Source: Bacillus manliponensis
GTDB taxonomy: Bacteria > Bacillota > Bacilli > Bacillales > Bacillaceae_G
Length of the DNA: 64,000 nt
Direction of reading: 5' to 3'
Assembly: GCF_000712595.1 (NCBI RefSeq)
Contig: NZ_JOTN01000007.1
Coordinates: 1-64,000 of the forward strand
The position numbers were made by a program, and so were the translations under genes. This document shows positions 1-9,351 of the stretch, piece after piece (the stretch's first letter is position 1; every line of letters starts with the position of its first letter). A model generated the notes under the pieces. It was not told the origin of the DNA and ran no database searches. It saw only the letters and a list, made by a program, of their open reading frames with translations.

Positions 1-542
1 TGATGCCGATGATGGAAAACAATCAAATGCCACATGTGATGCCGATGATGGGAAATAACCCGATGCCAAATGTAATGCCAATGATGGGGAATAACCCGAT
101 GCCAAACGTAATGCCGATGATGGGGAATAACCCGATGCCAAATGTAATGCCAATGATGGGGAATAACCCGATGCCAAATATAATGCCGATGATGGGGAAT
201 AATCCGATGCCAAATGTAATGCCAATGATGGGGAATAACCCGATGCCAAATATAATGCCGATGATGGGGAATAATCCAATGCCAAATCAGCATTATCAAA
301 TGCCGTACATGCAACAAATGCCAAGCTATAATATGAATTATACACCGACCCAAAATATGATGGAAGAAGAGGACTGTGGTTGTGATGGAAGTCGTCCTGT
401 ACCGCCATATAGTCCACAACCAGGTGTGGCATATGATCCGTATCAACGTCAACCATATGTACCATATCCGCCCCAACCAGGCACAATGTATTATAGTCAA
501 CAACCGTCCTCTTTATTTGGAGAGAGTGAAAAGGATGACTAA
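1..542 (+). CDS. exsA: Spore coat/exosporium morphogenetic protein ExsA/SafA, C-terminal part (5' truncated by window edge)
   Basis: The reading frame is open from the window edge (codons in phase with base 3), so only the C-terminal ~179 residues are seen; the N-terminal LysM domain expected for SafA/ExsA lies outside. Residues 1-96 here are eight tandem 12-residue units of the type MPMMGNNPMPNV; the first is divergent (MPMMENNQMPHV) and the last runs into QHYQ. The tail is rich in Pro, Tyr and Gln, with an acidic CGC motif near residue 124, which suits a cross-linked coat protein. SafA in B. subtilis and ExsA in B. cereus direct inner coat and exosporium assembly and have repeat-rich C-termini. 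The following gene (spore lipoprotein) and bofC fit the B. subtilis safA-coxA-bofC order. Identification rests on repeats plus synteny because the diagnostic domain is not visible. Confidence 0.82.
   Translation, partial: MPMMENNQMPHVMPMMGNNPMPNVMPMMGNNPMPNVMPMMGNNPMPNVMPMMGNNPMPNIMPMMGNNPMPNVMPMMGNNPMPNIMPMMGNNPMPNQHYQMPYMQQMPSYNMNYTPTQNMMEEEDCGCDGSRPVPPYSPQPGVAYDPYQRQPYVPYPPQPGTMYYSQQPSSLFGESEKDD
3..290 (+). repeat. Tandem 36-bp coding repeat, eight units
   Basis: Eight consecutive 36-bp units encode MPMMGNNPMPN(V/I/Q). Units 2-8 are nearly identical at DNA level, differing mainly in GTA/ATA for the last codon and in CCG/CCA for Pro. Perfect in-frame length means copy-number change would keep the reading frame. 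The first unit is the most diverged, so the array probably began upstream of the window. Confidence 0.95.
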
Positions 543-594
543 AAGGAAACTGTAGTCAGTGGCGTTTTATTTGGAAAGAGTAGCTTGTTGAGTG

Positions 595-619
595 TTGACA
601 TGGTAAGTAAAATACTTAC
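595..619 (+). promoter_or_regulatory. TTGACA-like element followed by a perfect inverted repeat upstream of the coxA-like gene
   Basis: TTGACA at 595-600 is followed by GTAAGTA-AAA-TACTTAC (603-619), a perfect 7-bp inverted repeat. No good sigma-A -10 lies at 17 bp, so this is an operator-like site or chance; a sporulation sigma factor would be expected for this gene. Low confidence. Confidence 0.25.
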
Positions 620-700
620 AGTTTAAAAACCCCCCCACTTACTCATGATAAGATAGAGCCTTTAAGAAAAGGTTCATTTCTAACAAGGGGGGTTTTTGTA

Positions 701-1327
701 TTGAACAAAAAGGTGAAAATCATTGCCGCTTCATTGTTAGTTACTAGTGCATTGGCTGCGTGTAATCCAGAACCAGATGATCAAGCAATAGATAGAAATA
801 ATGCTTATAATTATGAACGTACATCAAATTATAATGGAAAAGATTACGTAACGCGTAACGGTCGTCATATGGATTATGTTTCGTATAAAGATGGTGCAGG
901 TTATAATTATTATGGCGATCGTAACTATCATGGCCAAGTTGGAAACCCATATCCAACTCGCAACATTACAATGAATAACGGCTATGTCAATAGAGATGGC
1001 AAAACAGCAGAAGAGATTTCAAATCGTGTAGAACGAATGGATAACGTTGAACGCGTGTCTACTGTTGTATATGGAGATGAAGTTGTAATTGCGGTAAAAA
1101 CGAACAAACATACAAACGAAAAGGCTTTGGCTGAAGAGGTGCGTAAAGCTGCGGCACCATATGCGAAAAACCGTAGCATTTATGTAACGGTAAAAGATGA
1201 TATGTTTGAGCGTGTTGATGAAGTGAATAATCGATTACGTACAGGAACAGTTACAAATGATTTTAATGACGATATAACAGATATGTTCCGTAATGTACGT
1301 GATGATTTTAATGATACGTTCCGTTAA
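701..1327 (+). CDS. coxA: YhcN/YlaJ-family sporulation lipoprotein (CoxA-like)
   Basis: 208-residue lipoprotein. TTG start at 701 chosen because a strong AAGGGGGG ribosome site (685-692) sits 8 nt upstream and the protein then begins with a signal peptide ending in the lipobox LAAC (Cys21). Residues ~25-100 are rich in Asn, Tyr, Asp and Arg with no clear fold; residues ~105-170 form the conserved YhcN/YlaJ core (RVERMDNVERVSTVVYGDEV). In B. subtilis the gene after safA is coxA, a cortex/spore-associated protein of this family. Exact role is unknown; YhcN/YlaJ proteins are forespore inner-membrane lipoproteins. Followed by its own terminator. Confidence 0.82.
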   Translation: MNKKVKIIAASLLVTSALAACNPEPDDQAIDRNNAYNYERTSNYNGKDYVTRNGRHMDYVSYKDGAGYNYYGDRNYHGQVGNPYPTRNITMNNGYVNRDGKTAEEISNRVERMDNVERVSTVVYGDEVVIAVKTNKHTNEKALAEEVRKAAAPYAKNRSIYVTVKDDMFERVDEVNNRLRTGTVTNDFNDDITDMFRNVRDDFNDTFR

Positions 1328-1330
1328 TGG

Positions 1331-1362
1331 GAAAAGGGAAGGGGTACTCCCTCCCTTTTTAT
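1331..1362 (+). terminator. Terminator of the coxA-like gene
   Basis: AAAAGGGAAGGGG pairs with CCCTCCCTTTTT with a short loop and ends in a T-run. The T-run merges with TTTAT at 1358-1362, the edge of a decayed bcr1-type element. Confidence 0.8.
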
Positions 1363-1412
1363 CTCGCATTAACGGGCTGTGAAACTCCAACTAATTAAAG
1401 TTTTGCTTAATT
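1358..1412 (+). repeat. Decayed bcr1-type element, interior deleted
   Basis: TTTATCTCGCATTAACGGGC matches the left end of the intact copies at 31955, 50248 and 53388, then after ~25 bp the sequence jumps to CTAATTAAAGTTT, the right-end motif (ATTAAAGTTTCACTTTAT in intact copies). The central hairpins are gone and the right TTTAT is degraded. Confidence 0.65.
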
Positions 1413-1416
1413 ATTG

Positions 1417-1445
1417 TTGCATTTTCTTGTGACTAATGTTATATT
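1417..1445 (+). promoter_or_regulatory. Sigma-A-type promoter for the structured RNA
   Basis: TTGCAT (1417-1422) and TATATT (1440-1445) are separated by 17 bp. Predicted transcription start is near 1452. No open reading frame of useful size follows before a strong terminator at 1541-1570. Confidence 0.65.
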
Positions 1446-1451
1446 AGTAAA

Positions 1452-1570
1452 GCGATGAGCTAATTCACGTAAGACGAGAGATATGCTTAAGTGCTAAACA
1501 CGCGGATGTGGCCGCCTGGTCTCTCGCCGTGAACGCATCAAGACGCCTGCATGACAGGCGTCTTTCTTAT
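1452..1570 (+). ncRNA. Candidate small structured RNA, ~118 nt, family not recognised
   Basis: Bounded by a good promoter and an intrinsic terminator. The interior folds as nested helices: GATG 1454-1457 with CATC 1536-1539; TTCACG 1464-1469 with CGTGAA 1528-1533; CGAGAGA 1475-1481 with TCTCTCG 1520-1526; GCGG 1502-1505 with CCGC 1512-1515. The terminator stem is AGACGCCTG 1541-1549 with CAGGCGTCT 1555-1563, then a T-rich run. The local GC content of the helices is well above the surrounding intergenic DNA. I do not recognise the family; it is not a T-box, 6S, SRP or known riboswitch that I can name. The neighbours are sporulation genes, which may or may not be relevant given the sigma-A-like promoter. 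Confidence 0.65.
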
Positions 1571-1584
1571 TATACTTAATATTT

Positions 1585-1622
1585 AAAGCAGAGTAGGGAA
1601 AAGCCTTACTCTGCTTTTTTTG
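1585..1622 (+). terminator. Second intrinsic terminator downstream of the RNA
   Basis: AAAGCAGAGTA (1585-1595) pairs perfectly with TACTCTGCTTT (1607-1617) and is followed by T residues. Confidence 0.75.
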
Positions 1623-1647
1623 TGAAAATACCAATCAAAATAAGGAT

Positions 1648-1710
1648 TATCCCGTTGATCCCGCATTAACAGTCCGTAAAAGCCCGATTGGTCAGGCTAA
1701 CACTCAGTGG
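1648..1710 (+). repeat. Decayed bcr1-type element, first hairpin missing, right end lost
   Basis: The sequence has TATCCCG, ATCCCGCATTAAC, AGTCCGTAAAAGCCCGATTGG, then TCAGGCTAACACTCAGTGG as in intact copies, but the ~75-bp left hairpin is absent and similarity ends after CAGTGG. The stretch from about 1710 to 1860 holds nothing else I recognise. Confidence 0.65.
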
Positions 1711-1860
1711 TATATGCGAGGTTGTAAAAGGTTAGAAGTATTCCGGTTCCCAGACTCTTGAATTGAATGGAGAAAAAGTTAAAAATGTAAGGAAATATAT
1801 AAGTGGCGTTACTAAAAAATGAAAAACATAAAATCCCTCTTTTTATAAGGAATGTAGATT

Positions 1861-1944
1861 ATGAAAAAGAAGGATAAAAATTGTGCTACAGGAAAAAATA
1901 TGAGTGAAAGTATTCATTTTCCTAATAGAGGTGAGATCAAATGA
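1861..1944 (+). CDS. Possible 27-residue ORF overlapping the bofC start
   Basis: ATG 1861 is preceded by AAGGA (1847-1851) at about 9 nt and the frame runs 27 codons (MKKKDKNCATGK...) to TGA 1942-1944, which overlaps the bofC start as ATGA. This could be a translationally coupled leader or a gene remnant. No family is recognised and bofC has its own ribosome site, so the call is weak. Confidence 0.3.
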   Translation: MKKKDKNCATGKNMSESIHFPNRGEIK

Positions 1945-2447
1945 GATTTATCATCATGCTAGCTCATTCGATGCTTGTACTATGTTTTGTTTTTGGAACA
2001 TATAATACGGTATCGGCAGCTACTCATACCCCAGTAGAAGAACCTCGGATTAAGGTAATGTTGGAGCGGACATATTTAGATGGTGAAGTGAGTGAAGAAG
2101 TTTTTACGGAAAACGTGTCGAGTTTAGAAACATTTTTAAAAAAATACGATGATTGGCAATTAGTTGATCGGAATGATGAGCAAGTTGTTTTGCAAAAGCG
2201 TATTCAAGATATTTCTCCTTTGTTAAAAATAAACGGTTATTTTGGTGTTTCAAAAGAAGGGATTTTACAAACGTTTGAAGGTGTACCGAGGAAAGAGAAT
2301 GCGATTCATTCTTTTTTTCAAATTGATATGAAAAAGCTAAAAAGTTATAAACGAAATCAGTTAAAGCGTGGCATTCGTATAGAGTCAAAAGAGCGTTTTG
2401 TTAAAGTGATAGAAGAAATGAAGCAATATACGGTACAAAAAAAATAA
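1941..2447 (+). CDS. bofC: BofC, forespore regulator of SpoIVB signalling
   Basis: 168 residues, close to the 170 of B. subtilis BofC. Residues 1-27 form a Sec signal peptide ending in an AxA-type site (SAA), so the protein is exported from the forespore into the intermembrane space. Family motifs are recognisable: LERTYLDGEV (~42-51), QDISPLLKINGYFGVS (~105-120) and SFFQIDM. BofC is known to restrain the SpoIVB protease that triggers pro-sigma-K processing. GAGGTG at 1928-1933 fixes the ATG start at 1941. Position between the coat genes and ruvA agrees with B. subtilis. Expected to be sigma-G dependent, but I could not point to a clear -10/-35. Confidence 0.9.
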   Translation: MRFIIMLAHSMLVLCFVFGTYNTVSAATHTPVEEPRIKVMLERTYLDGEVSEEVFTENVSSLETFLKKYDDWQLVDRNDEQVVLQKRIQDISPLLKINGYFGVSKEGILQTFEGVPRKENAIHSFFQIDMKKLKSYKRNQLKRGIRIESKERFVKVIEEMKQYTVQKK

Positions 2448-2482
2448 ACTGCGTGTGAATAATCACACGCAGTTTATTTTTT
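2446..2482. terminator. Bidirectional terminator between bofC and the binding-protein gene
   Basis: AAACTGCGTGTG (2446-2457) pairs perfectly with CACACGCAGTTT (2464-2475); A-rich on the left and T-rich on the right, serving two convergent genes. Confidence 0.9.
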
Positions 2483-2502
2483 AATAGTTGATTTAAAAGA
2501 GT

Positions 2503-3450
2503 TTAGTTCTTTTCTAAAATTGTTTTTGCAATTTCATCAATTAGCATATCTTTTCCAATTGGATTGAATGCTTGTGTGTTGAACACTTCGTTTGTCACTT
2601 CGTATACGTGGTCACTTTGAACAGCTTTGTTACTGTTCCAAACGGCACTGTTTTTGTAGTCTTCATAAACTTTATCAGCTTCGCCGCCAAAGTTTACAAG
2701 GAACATATGGTCAGGATTGAAATCAACGAGACCTTCTAATGATACTTGTGCCATCGTTTGGCTTAAGTCTGTACCTTTTGTTGCTGGAAGTTTTAAGTCA
2801 TTAAAAAGAATGTCTCCGTATCCGAAGCTACCGTACACACGGAAGTTTTGTGGTGTTACAGCAAGGAACATGAAGTCTTCATCTTTTGTTTTTGCTTTTA
2901 TTTTTTTAGATAAAGCTGCCGCTTTCTTATCATAATCAGCAATCCACTTATCAGCTTTTTTCTCTTCATCAACAAGACGAGCGACTTCTTTAAATTTACC
3001 ACGCCAGTCTTCTAAGTTTGTTTCTAATACAACTGTTGGTGCGATTCCTGCTAGTTGATCATAAATTTTTACTTGACGGTTGTTTAAAATAATCATATCA
3101 GGTTTTAAAGCAGCGACTGCTTCTAAGTCAACTTTTGGTGCCCAATACCAACCTACTGCTTGTACACCTTTTAATTTATCCTTTAAGTGTGCTTGAATTT
3201 CATCTTTGTATGTGTTTGCTGTACCAACTGGTTTATGACCAAGAAGTAATAAATCTTCTGTTGAACCAGATAAGTCAACGATACGTTTTGGGTTTGTTGG
3301 AACTTCAACTTCACCTTGTGCATGTTTTACAACTTTTGTTGTTGGTTCTTCTTTTTTTGGTTTTGCTTCTTCTTTCGTAGCATTATTACATCCAACTACT
3401 GTAAGAACAAGAAGAATGATTGCGAATAAAATAGATAATTTCTGTTTCAT
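2503..3450 (-). CDS. Iron-siderophore ABC transporter substrate-binding lipoprotein (FecB/FhuD-type), orphan
   Basis: 315 residues with signal peptide and lipobox VVGC (Cys21), then a charged linker and the PF01497 periplasmic-binding fold: NPKRIVDLSGSTEDLLLLG at ~53-71 and the helix-spanning two-lobed remainder ending with NPIGKDMLIDEIAKTI. It would capture a ferric siderophore outside the membrane and hand it to a FecCD-type permease. No permease or ATPase gene is adjacent, so it must use one encoded elsewhere. GGAGAT ribosome site precedes the ATG. A Fur box overlaps the upstream region (3478-3492), so iron repression is expected. The siderophore cannot be inferred; YfiY-, FeuA- and FpuA-like groups are all possible. 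Confidence 0.85.
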   Translation of the reverse strand: MKQKLSILFAIILLVLTVVGCNNATKEEAKPKKEEPTTKVVKHAQGEVEVPTNPKRIVDLSGSTEDLLLLGHKPVGTANTYKDEIQAHLKDKLKGVQAVGWYWAPKVDLEAVAALKPDMIILNNRQVKIYDQLAGIAPTVVLETNLEDWRGKFKEVARLVDEEKKADKWIADYDKKAAALSKKIKAKTKDEDFMFLAVTPQNFRVYGSFGYGDILFNDLKLPATKGTDLSQTMAQVSLEGLVDFNPDHMFLVNFGGEADKVYEDYKNSAVWNSNKAVQSDHVYEVTNEVFNTQAFNPIGKDMLIDEIAKTILEKN

Positions 3451-3477
3451 CTTGATGTATCTCCTTTTAATTGTGAT

Positions 3478-3492
3478 TGATAATCATTATCG
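3478..3492 (-). promoter_or_regulatory. Fur box upstream of the siderophore-binding protein
   Basis: TGATAATCATTATCG matches the Bacillus 7-1-7 Fur consensus TGATAATNATTATCA at 14 of 15 positions and lies about 30 bp upstream of the minus-strand start codon. Confidence 0.85.
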
Positions 3493-3627
3493 GCTAATCC
3501 ATATTAATCTTAACTTCTCCATCTGTCAACAAAAATATGAAATAGAACATTTGTTGGGGAGATGTCGCATATGTGCTGCTATTTATGGTAAAATGGAGTA
3601 CATGATTTGAGAGGGAGAGATACAATT

Positions 3628-4245
3628 TTGTTTGAATATATTACAGGCTATGTGGAATATGTTGGACCGGAATATATTGTTCTTGATCATAGCGGAATTG
3701 GGTATCAAATTTTCACGCCAAATCCATATGTATTCCAAAGAAGTAAAGAAAACATTCGCGTGTATACATACCACTATGTAAGAGAAGATATGATGTCATT
3801 ATACGGATTTAAAACGCGTGAAGAGCGTTTATTATTTACAAAGTTATTAGGTGTATCAGGGATTGGACCAAAAGGTGCGCTTGCAATTTTAGCATCTGGT
3901 CAAACGGGACAAGTAGTGCAAGCGATTGAACATGAGGACGAGAAATTTCTTGTGAAGTTCCCAGGCGTTGGGAAAAAGACAGCTCGTCAAATGATTCTCG
4001 ACCTAAAAGGAAAACTTGCCGATGTTGTGCCGGATGCATTCGTTGATTTATTCTCAGCAGAAGACCGTTTTGATGAGAAGAAGGGATCTTCAGTAGAGCT
4101 TGATGAAGCGTTAGAGGCATTACGGGCACTTGGATATGCGGAACGAGAAGTGAACCGCGTTGTACCAGAGCTATTAAAAGAATCGATGACAACGGATCAA
4201 TACATTAAAAAGGCACTGAGTCTTTTACTAAATGGTAAGAGGTGA
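3628..4245 (+). CDS. ruvA: Holliday junction branch migration protein RuvA
   Basis: 205 residues. TTG at 3628 ([12 protein letters not shown]) is the start because GAGGGAGAG (3611-3619) lies 8 nt upstream and the N-terminus then aligns with RuvA proteins. Domain I OB-fold spans ~1-63, domain II two helix-hairpin-helix motifs ~65-140 ([14 protein letters not shown] and [19 protein letters not shown]), domain III ~150-205 contacts RuvB. It tetramerises on four-way junctions and loads RuvB. ruvB starts 5 nt after the stop, an operon with translational proximity. Confidence 0.97.
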   Translation: MFEYITGYVEYVGPEYIVLDHSGIGYQIFTPNPYVFQRSKENIRVYTYHYVREDMMSLYGFKTREERLLFTKLLGVSGIGPKGALAILASGQTGQVVQAIEHEDEKFLVKFPGVGKKTARQMILDLKGKLADVVPDAFVDLFSAEDRFDEKKGSSVELDEALEALRALGYAEREVNRVVPELLKESMTTDQYIKKALSLLLNGKR

Positions 4246-4250
4246 TGAAT

Positions 4251-5252
4251 ATGGATGAACGTCTCGTGTCAGGAGAATCTGCATACGAAGATACGGATTT
4301 AGAATATTCATTAAGGCCACAAAATCTCCGTCAATATATTGGCCAAGATAAAGCAAAGCATAATTTAGAGGTTTTTATTGAAGCAGCAAAAATGCGTGAG
4401 GAAACGTTAGATCACGTATTATTATATGGTCCACCAGGGCTTGGTAAAACGACGCTTGCAAACATTATTGCAAATGAAATGGGCGTAAATATGCGAACGA
4501 CATCAGGACCAGCAATTGAGCGTCCTGGTGACTTAGCAGCAGTATTAACGGCACTTCAGCCTGGAGATGTATTATTTATTGATGAAATCCATCGATTGCC
4601 ACGTTCGATTGAAGAGGTTCTTTATCCGGCAATGGAAGATTTCTGTTTAGATATCGTGATTGGAAAGGGGCCAACTGCACGTTCAGTAAGGCTCGATTTA
4701 CCTCCATTTACACTTGTTGGTGCAACGACGCGTGCTGGTGCGTTATCAGCGCCGCTTCGCGATCGATTTGGTGTATTATCTCGCCTTGAGTACTATACGA
4801 TAGACCAATTATCTGCTATTGTAGAGCGTACTGCTGAAGTATTCGAAGTGGAAATTGATTCACTTGCTGCTTTAGAGATTGCAAGACGTGCACGAGGTAC
4901 GCCGCGAATTGCTAACCGTTTATTAAGACGTGTACGCGATTTTGCACAGGTGCGTGGTGATGGTACAATTACGATGGAGATTACACAAATGGCGCTCGAA
5001 CTACTGCAAGTAGATAAACTAGGACTCGACCATATTGACCATAAATTATTGCTTGGTATTATTGAGAAATTCCGTGGTGGTCCGGTTGGTTTAGAAACGG
5101 TTTCGGCAACAATTGGCGAAGAATCGCACACAATTGAAGATGTATATGAGCCATATTTATTGCAAATTGGTTTTTTGCAGCGAACACCACGAGGGCGCAT
5201 TGTAACACCACTTGCATATGAACACTTTGGAATGGAGATGCCAAAGCAATGA
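4251..5252 (+). CDS. ruvB: Holliday junction branch migration ATPase RuvB
   Basis: 333 residues. ATG 4251 (MDERLVSGE) is chosen over upstream GTG/ATG codons because those lie inside or too near the AGAGGTGA ribosome site. AAA+ ATPase: Walker [11 protein letters not shown] (~60), Walker [10 protein letters not shown] (~108), sensor GATTRAGAL, arginine finger region APLRDRFG, C-terminal winged helix (~255-330, [15 protein letters not shown]). The hexamer pumps DNA through the RuvA-bound junction in recombinational repair. The stop overlaps the start of the next gene (ATGA). Confidence 0.98.
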   Translation: MDERLVSGESAYEDTDLEYSLRPQNLRQYIGQDKAKHNLEVFIEAAKMREETLDHVLLYGPPGLGKTTLANIIANEMGVNMRTTSGPAIERPGDLAAVLTALQPGDVLFIDEIHRLPRSIEEVLYPAMEDFCLDIVIGKGPTARSVRLDLPPFTLVGATTRAGALSAPLRDRFGVLSRLEYYTIDQLSAIVERTAEVFEVEIDSLAALEIARRARGTPRIANRLLRRVRDFAQVRGDGTITMEITQMALELLQVDKLGLDHIDHKLLLGIIEKFRGGPVGLETVSATIGEESHTIEDVYEPYLLQIGFLQRTPRGRIVTPLAYEHFGMEMPKQ

Positions 5253-5449
5253 TGGATATGTCAAAGTTGTTGATTTCAGCTGGTGCACTCCTAATTGTAG
5301 TAGGGCTTGCTTGGAAGTTTATCGGAAAGCTTCCGGGAGATATTTTTGTGAAAAAAGGAAACGTTACCTTTTACTTTCCGGTCGTTACATGTATTGTAGT
5401 AAGTGTTGTATTATCTTTTATTATGTACGTCATAAATCGATTGAAATAG
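5249..5449 (+). CDS. DUF2905 small membrane protein (YrzS-like)
   Basis: 66 residues with two hydrophobic segments (~5-24 and ~42-60) joined by the conserved linker [18 protein letters not shown], the DUF2905 signature. It overlaps the ruvB stop by four bases, so it is translationally coupled; an alternative start is ATG 5258. Function is unknown. The same small gene sits between ruvB and queA in B. subtilis. Confidence 0.85.
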   Translation: MMDMSKLLISAGALLIVVGLAWKFIGKLPGDIFVKKGNVTFYFPVVTCIVVSVVLSFIMYVINRLK

Positions 5450-5468
5450 AAATAGGTGAACAAAAGGT

Positions 5469-7675
<2,207 letters not shown>

Positions 7676-7705
7676 AAATATACATAATAAAAGGAGGAAA
7701 AGAAC

Positions 7706-7966
7706 ATGAACGCAGGTATGATGAATATTATCATGATCGTTGCGATGTTTGCGATTTTCTATTTCTTATTAATTCGCCCGCAACAAAAGCGTCAAAAAGC
7801 AGTAGCAGAAATGCAAAATAATTTACAAAAAGGTGATACAATCGTGACAATCGGTGGTTTACACGGCACGGTTGAATCAGTAGAAGACACAAAAATCGTT
7901 GTGAAATCTGGTGGTTCACACCTTACATTCGATCGCAACTCTGTACGTGAAGTTGTGAAAAACTAA
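7706..7966 (+). CDS. yajC: Preprotein translocase accessory subunit YajC
   Basis: 86 residues: one N-terminal membrane helix (~5-22), the RPQQKRQK motif just inside, and a small soluble domain (GDTIVTIGGLHGTVESVED). YajC associates with SecDF, which is encoded 3.5 kb downstream. Strong AAAGGAGG ribosome site. Ends in a strong terminator. Confidence 0.95.
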   Translation: MNAGMMNIIMIVAMFAIFYFLLIRPQQKRQKAVAEMQNNLQKGDTIVTIGGLHGTVESVEDTKIVVKSGGSHLTFDRNSVREVVKN

Positions 7967-7967
7967 T

Positions 7968-7999
7968 GAAAAGCCCTGTCTACACAGGGCTTTTTTTAA
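7968..7999. terminator. Bidirectional terminator yajC / TIGR04086 gene
   Basis: AAAGCCCTGT (7970-7979) pairs with ACAGGGCTTT (7984-7993), followed by seven T residues. Confidence 0.92.
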
Positions 8000-8379
8000 T
8001 ACGTTCGTTTTGCTAAATTAACTCCAAATATTCCTCCAATTGTGCTTGCTGCAATCAGTATACATTGATAGAGGAGCTGTGAGTTTGATAAAGCTTTATC
8101 ATAACCTAAATAGTTTACGAGAAAGACAAGTATAAAGAATGTAACACCAGTAACAGCTCCGACAAACCATCCACGCCCCTGTGCTTTTGCTCCGGCAATA
8201 AATCCAGAAATGAGCATAAAAAGAATAGCAAGTACCATAACGACAATAGATAACACATTTTCACTTATATTTGTAAATTTTAAGAGCATCGCAATAAATA
8301 AACTTGTCATACAGGCAAAAATGAGCAATGTGATGATGCCGAAGCCAACTGCAATGGACAGCCTTTTTGTTCCTTCCAT
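7996..8379 (-). CDS. TIGR04086-family four-helix membrane protein (YrzE-like)
   Basis: 127 residues with four hydrophobic segments (~8-30, 41-63, 70-90, 100-120) and a conserved GxxAGxKAxGRGWxxG stretch between helices 2 and 3. This matches the TIGR04086/YrzE family, found next to yajC in B. subtilis too. Function unknown. A GGGGGG ribosome site lies upstream, adjoining a degenerate bcr1-type repeat. Confidence 0.82.
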   Translation of the reverse strand: MEGTKRLSIAVGFGIITLLIFACMTSLFIAMLLKFTNISENVLSIVVMVLAILFMLISGFIAGAKAQGRGWFVGAVTGVTFFILVFLVNYLGYDKALSNSQLLYQCILIAASTIGGIFGVNLAKRTY

Positions 8380-8391
8380 CTAGTTCCCCCC

Positions 8392-8552
8392 TTTTCGAAT
8401 CTCGCTATTTGCGGGTTGTAAGGCTCCCACCTCAAAACTTGAGAGAAGCGAGGAAGTTTAAGTGGGGGATTAACAGCCCGTAAAAGCCCGATTGGTTCAA
8501 CTAGCAATCAGTGGGGATGGAGAAGCACCCATTGATTGAAGTTTCACTTTAT
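8392..8552 (+). repeat. bcr1-type element, nearly full length
   Basis: Matches the intact copies from TCTCGCTATTTGCGGG through the left hairpin arms CTCCCACCTCAAAACTT and AAGTTTAAGTGGGGG, the middle GTAAAAGCCCGATTGG, to AAGTTTCACTTTAT. The left TTTAT is degraded; the right one (8548-8552) is intact. It lies between the divergent genes at 7996 and 8643. Confidence 0.85.
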
Positions 8553-8642
8553 ACAAGCATATTTTCAAGTGTGACAAGTTAGACTAATTTTTTTTCGAGC
8601 GGAAACACTAATTGGTAGAAAACAAAGAAGGGGAATTTACAT

Positions 8643-9284
8643 ATGGAGTTTTTAGAAATTGGCTTTCGCACTGTTTTATTATATTTTGTTATGCTCATTA
8701 TTTTTCGGATTATGGGTAAGCGAGAAATTGGTGAGCTCAGTATTTTAGATCTTGTTGTTTTTATTATGCTAGGGGAATTAGGAATTGTTGCAATTATTGA
8801 TTATGACAAGTCACTTTGGCTCCAGCTTTTGCCTATGTTTGTCATTGTGATAATCCAAATTGCCTTAGCTAAGTTGTCGTTAAAAAGTGAAAAACTTCGT
8901 CATCTAATAGATGGAGAACCAGCTATTATCGTACGTGACGGAAAAATTGATGAAAACCAAATGCGAAAACAACGCTACAATATGGATGATTTATTGATGC
9001 AGCTGCGTGAAGAGGGGATTGGGGATATACGGGACGTTCAATATGCAATTTTAGAAGCTTCTGGGAAATTATCTGTTTTCCATAAAGCGAGTGATCATCC
9101 TGTTCATTTTACATTACCGCTTATTATCGATGGAGAGATTCAAGGGAAACATTTGCAAATGATTGATCAGTCAGAAACGTGGTTATATAAAAAGCTAAGT
9201 GAATTAGGCTATAACAAGATAAGAGAAATTTCGTATTGTACGTTTCAAGACGGTGAATTTTTTGTAGATATGAAAGATAAATAG
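8643..9284 (+). CDS. DUF421 membrane protein (YrbG/YetF family)
   Basis: 213 residues. Three N-terminal membrane helices (~8-25, 35-55, 60-78) with the conserved RIMGKREIGELSILDLVVFI motif between the first two, followed by a cytoplasmic domain with GEPAIIVRDGKI (~98-109) and the RYNMDDLLMQLREEGI segment. Family members include YetF, YdfS and YrbG; some affect spore germination, but no reaction is known. Same position as yrbG in B. subtilis. Confidence 0.88.
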   Translation: MEFLEIGFRTVLLYFVMLIIFRIMGKREIGELSILDLVVFIMLGELGIVAIIDYDKSLWLQLLPMFVIVIIQIALAKLSLKSEKLRHLIDGEPAIIVRDGKIDENQMRKQRYNMDDLLMQLREEGIGDIRDVQYAILEASGKLSVFHKASDHPVHFTLPLIIDGEIQGKHLQMIDQSETWLYKKLSELGYNKIREISYCTFQDGEFFVDMKDK

Positions 9285-9296
9285 CAAAAAAAGTGG

Positions 9297-9346
9297 GGGA
9301 GCCTATTGAAAGTGCCGCGATAGCGTAACTTCGAATAGGCTTTTTA
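9297..9346. terminator. Hairpin between DUF421 gene and spoVB
   Basis: AGCCTATT pairs with AATAGGCT across a ~25-nt loop, followed by a T-run on the plus strand; it serves two convergent genes. Confidence 0.7.
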
Positions 9347-9351
9347 TATTG

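Noticed and set aside
1452-1570. Riboswitch controlling a downstream gene
   Set aside because: The nearest downstream gene is ~370 bp away beyond a second terminator and a decayed repeat, so a free small RNA fits better.
3135-3380. Leu-rich plus-strand frame inside the siderophore-binding gene
   Set aside because: Antisense shadow; no ribosome site, and the minus-strand gene is clear.
3607-3627. Longer RuvA N-terminus from GTG/ATG-like codons upstream of 3628
   Set aside because: It would run through the GAGGGAGAG ribosome site and has no RuvA homology; TTG 3628 fits.
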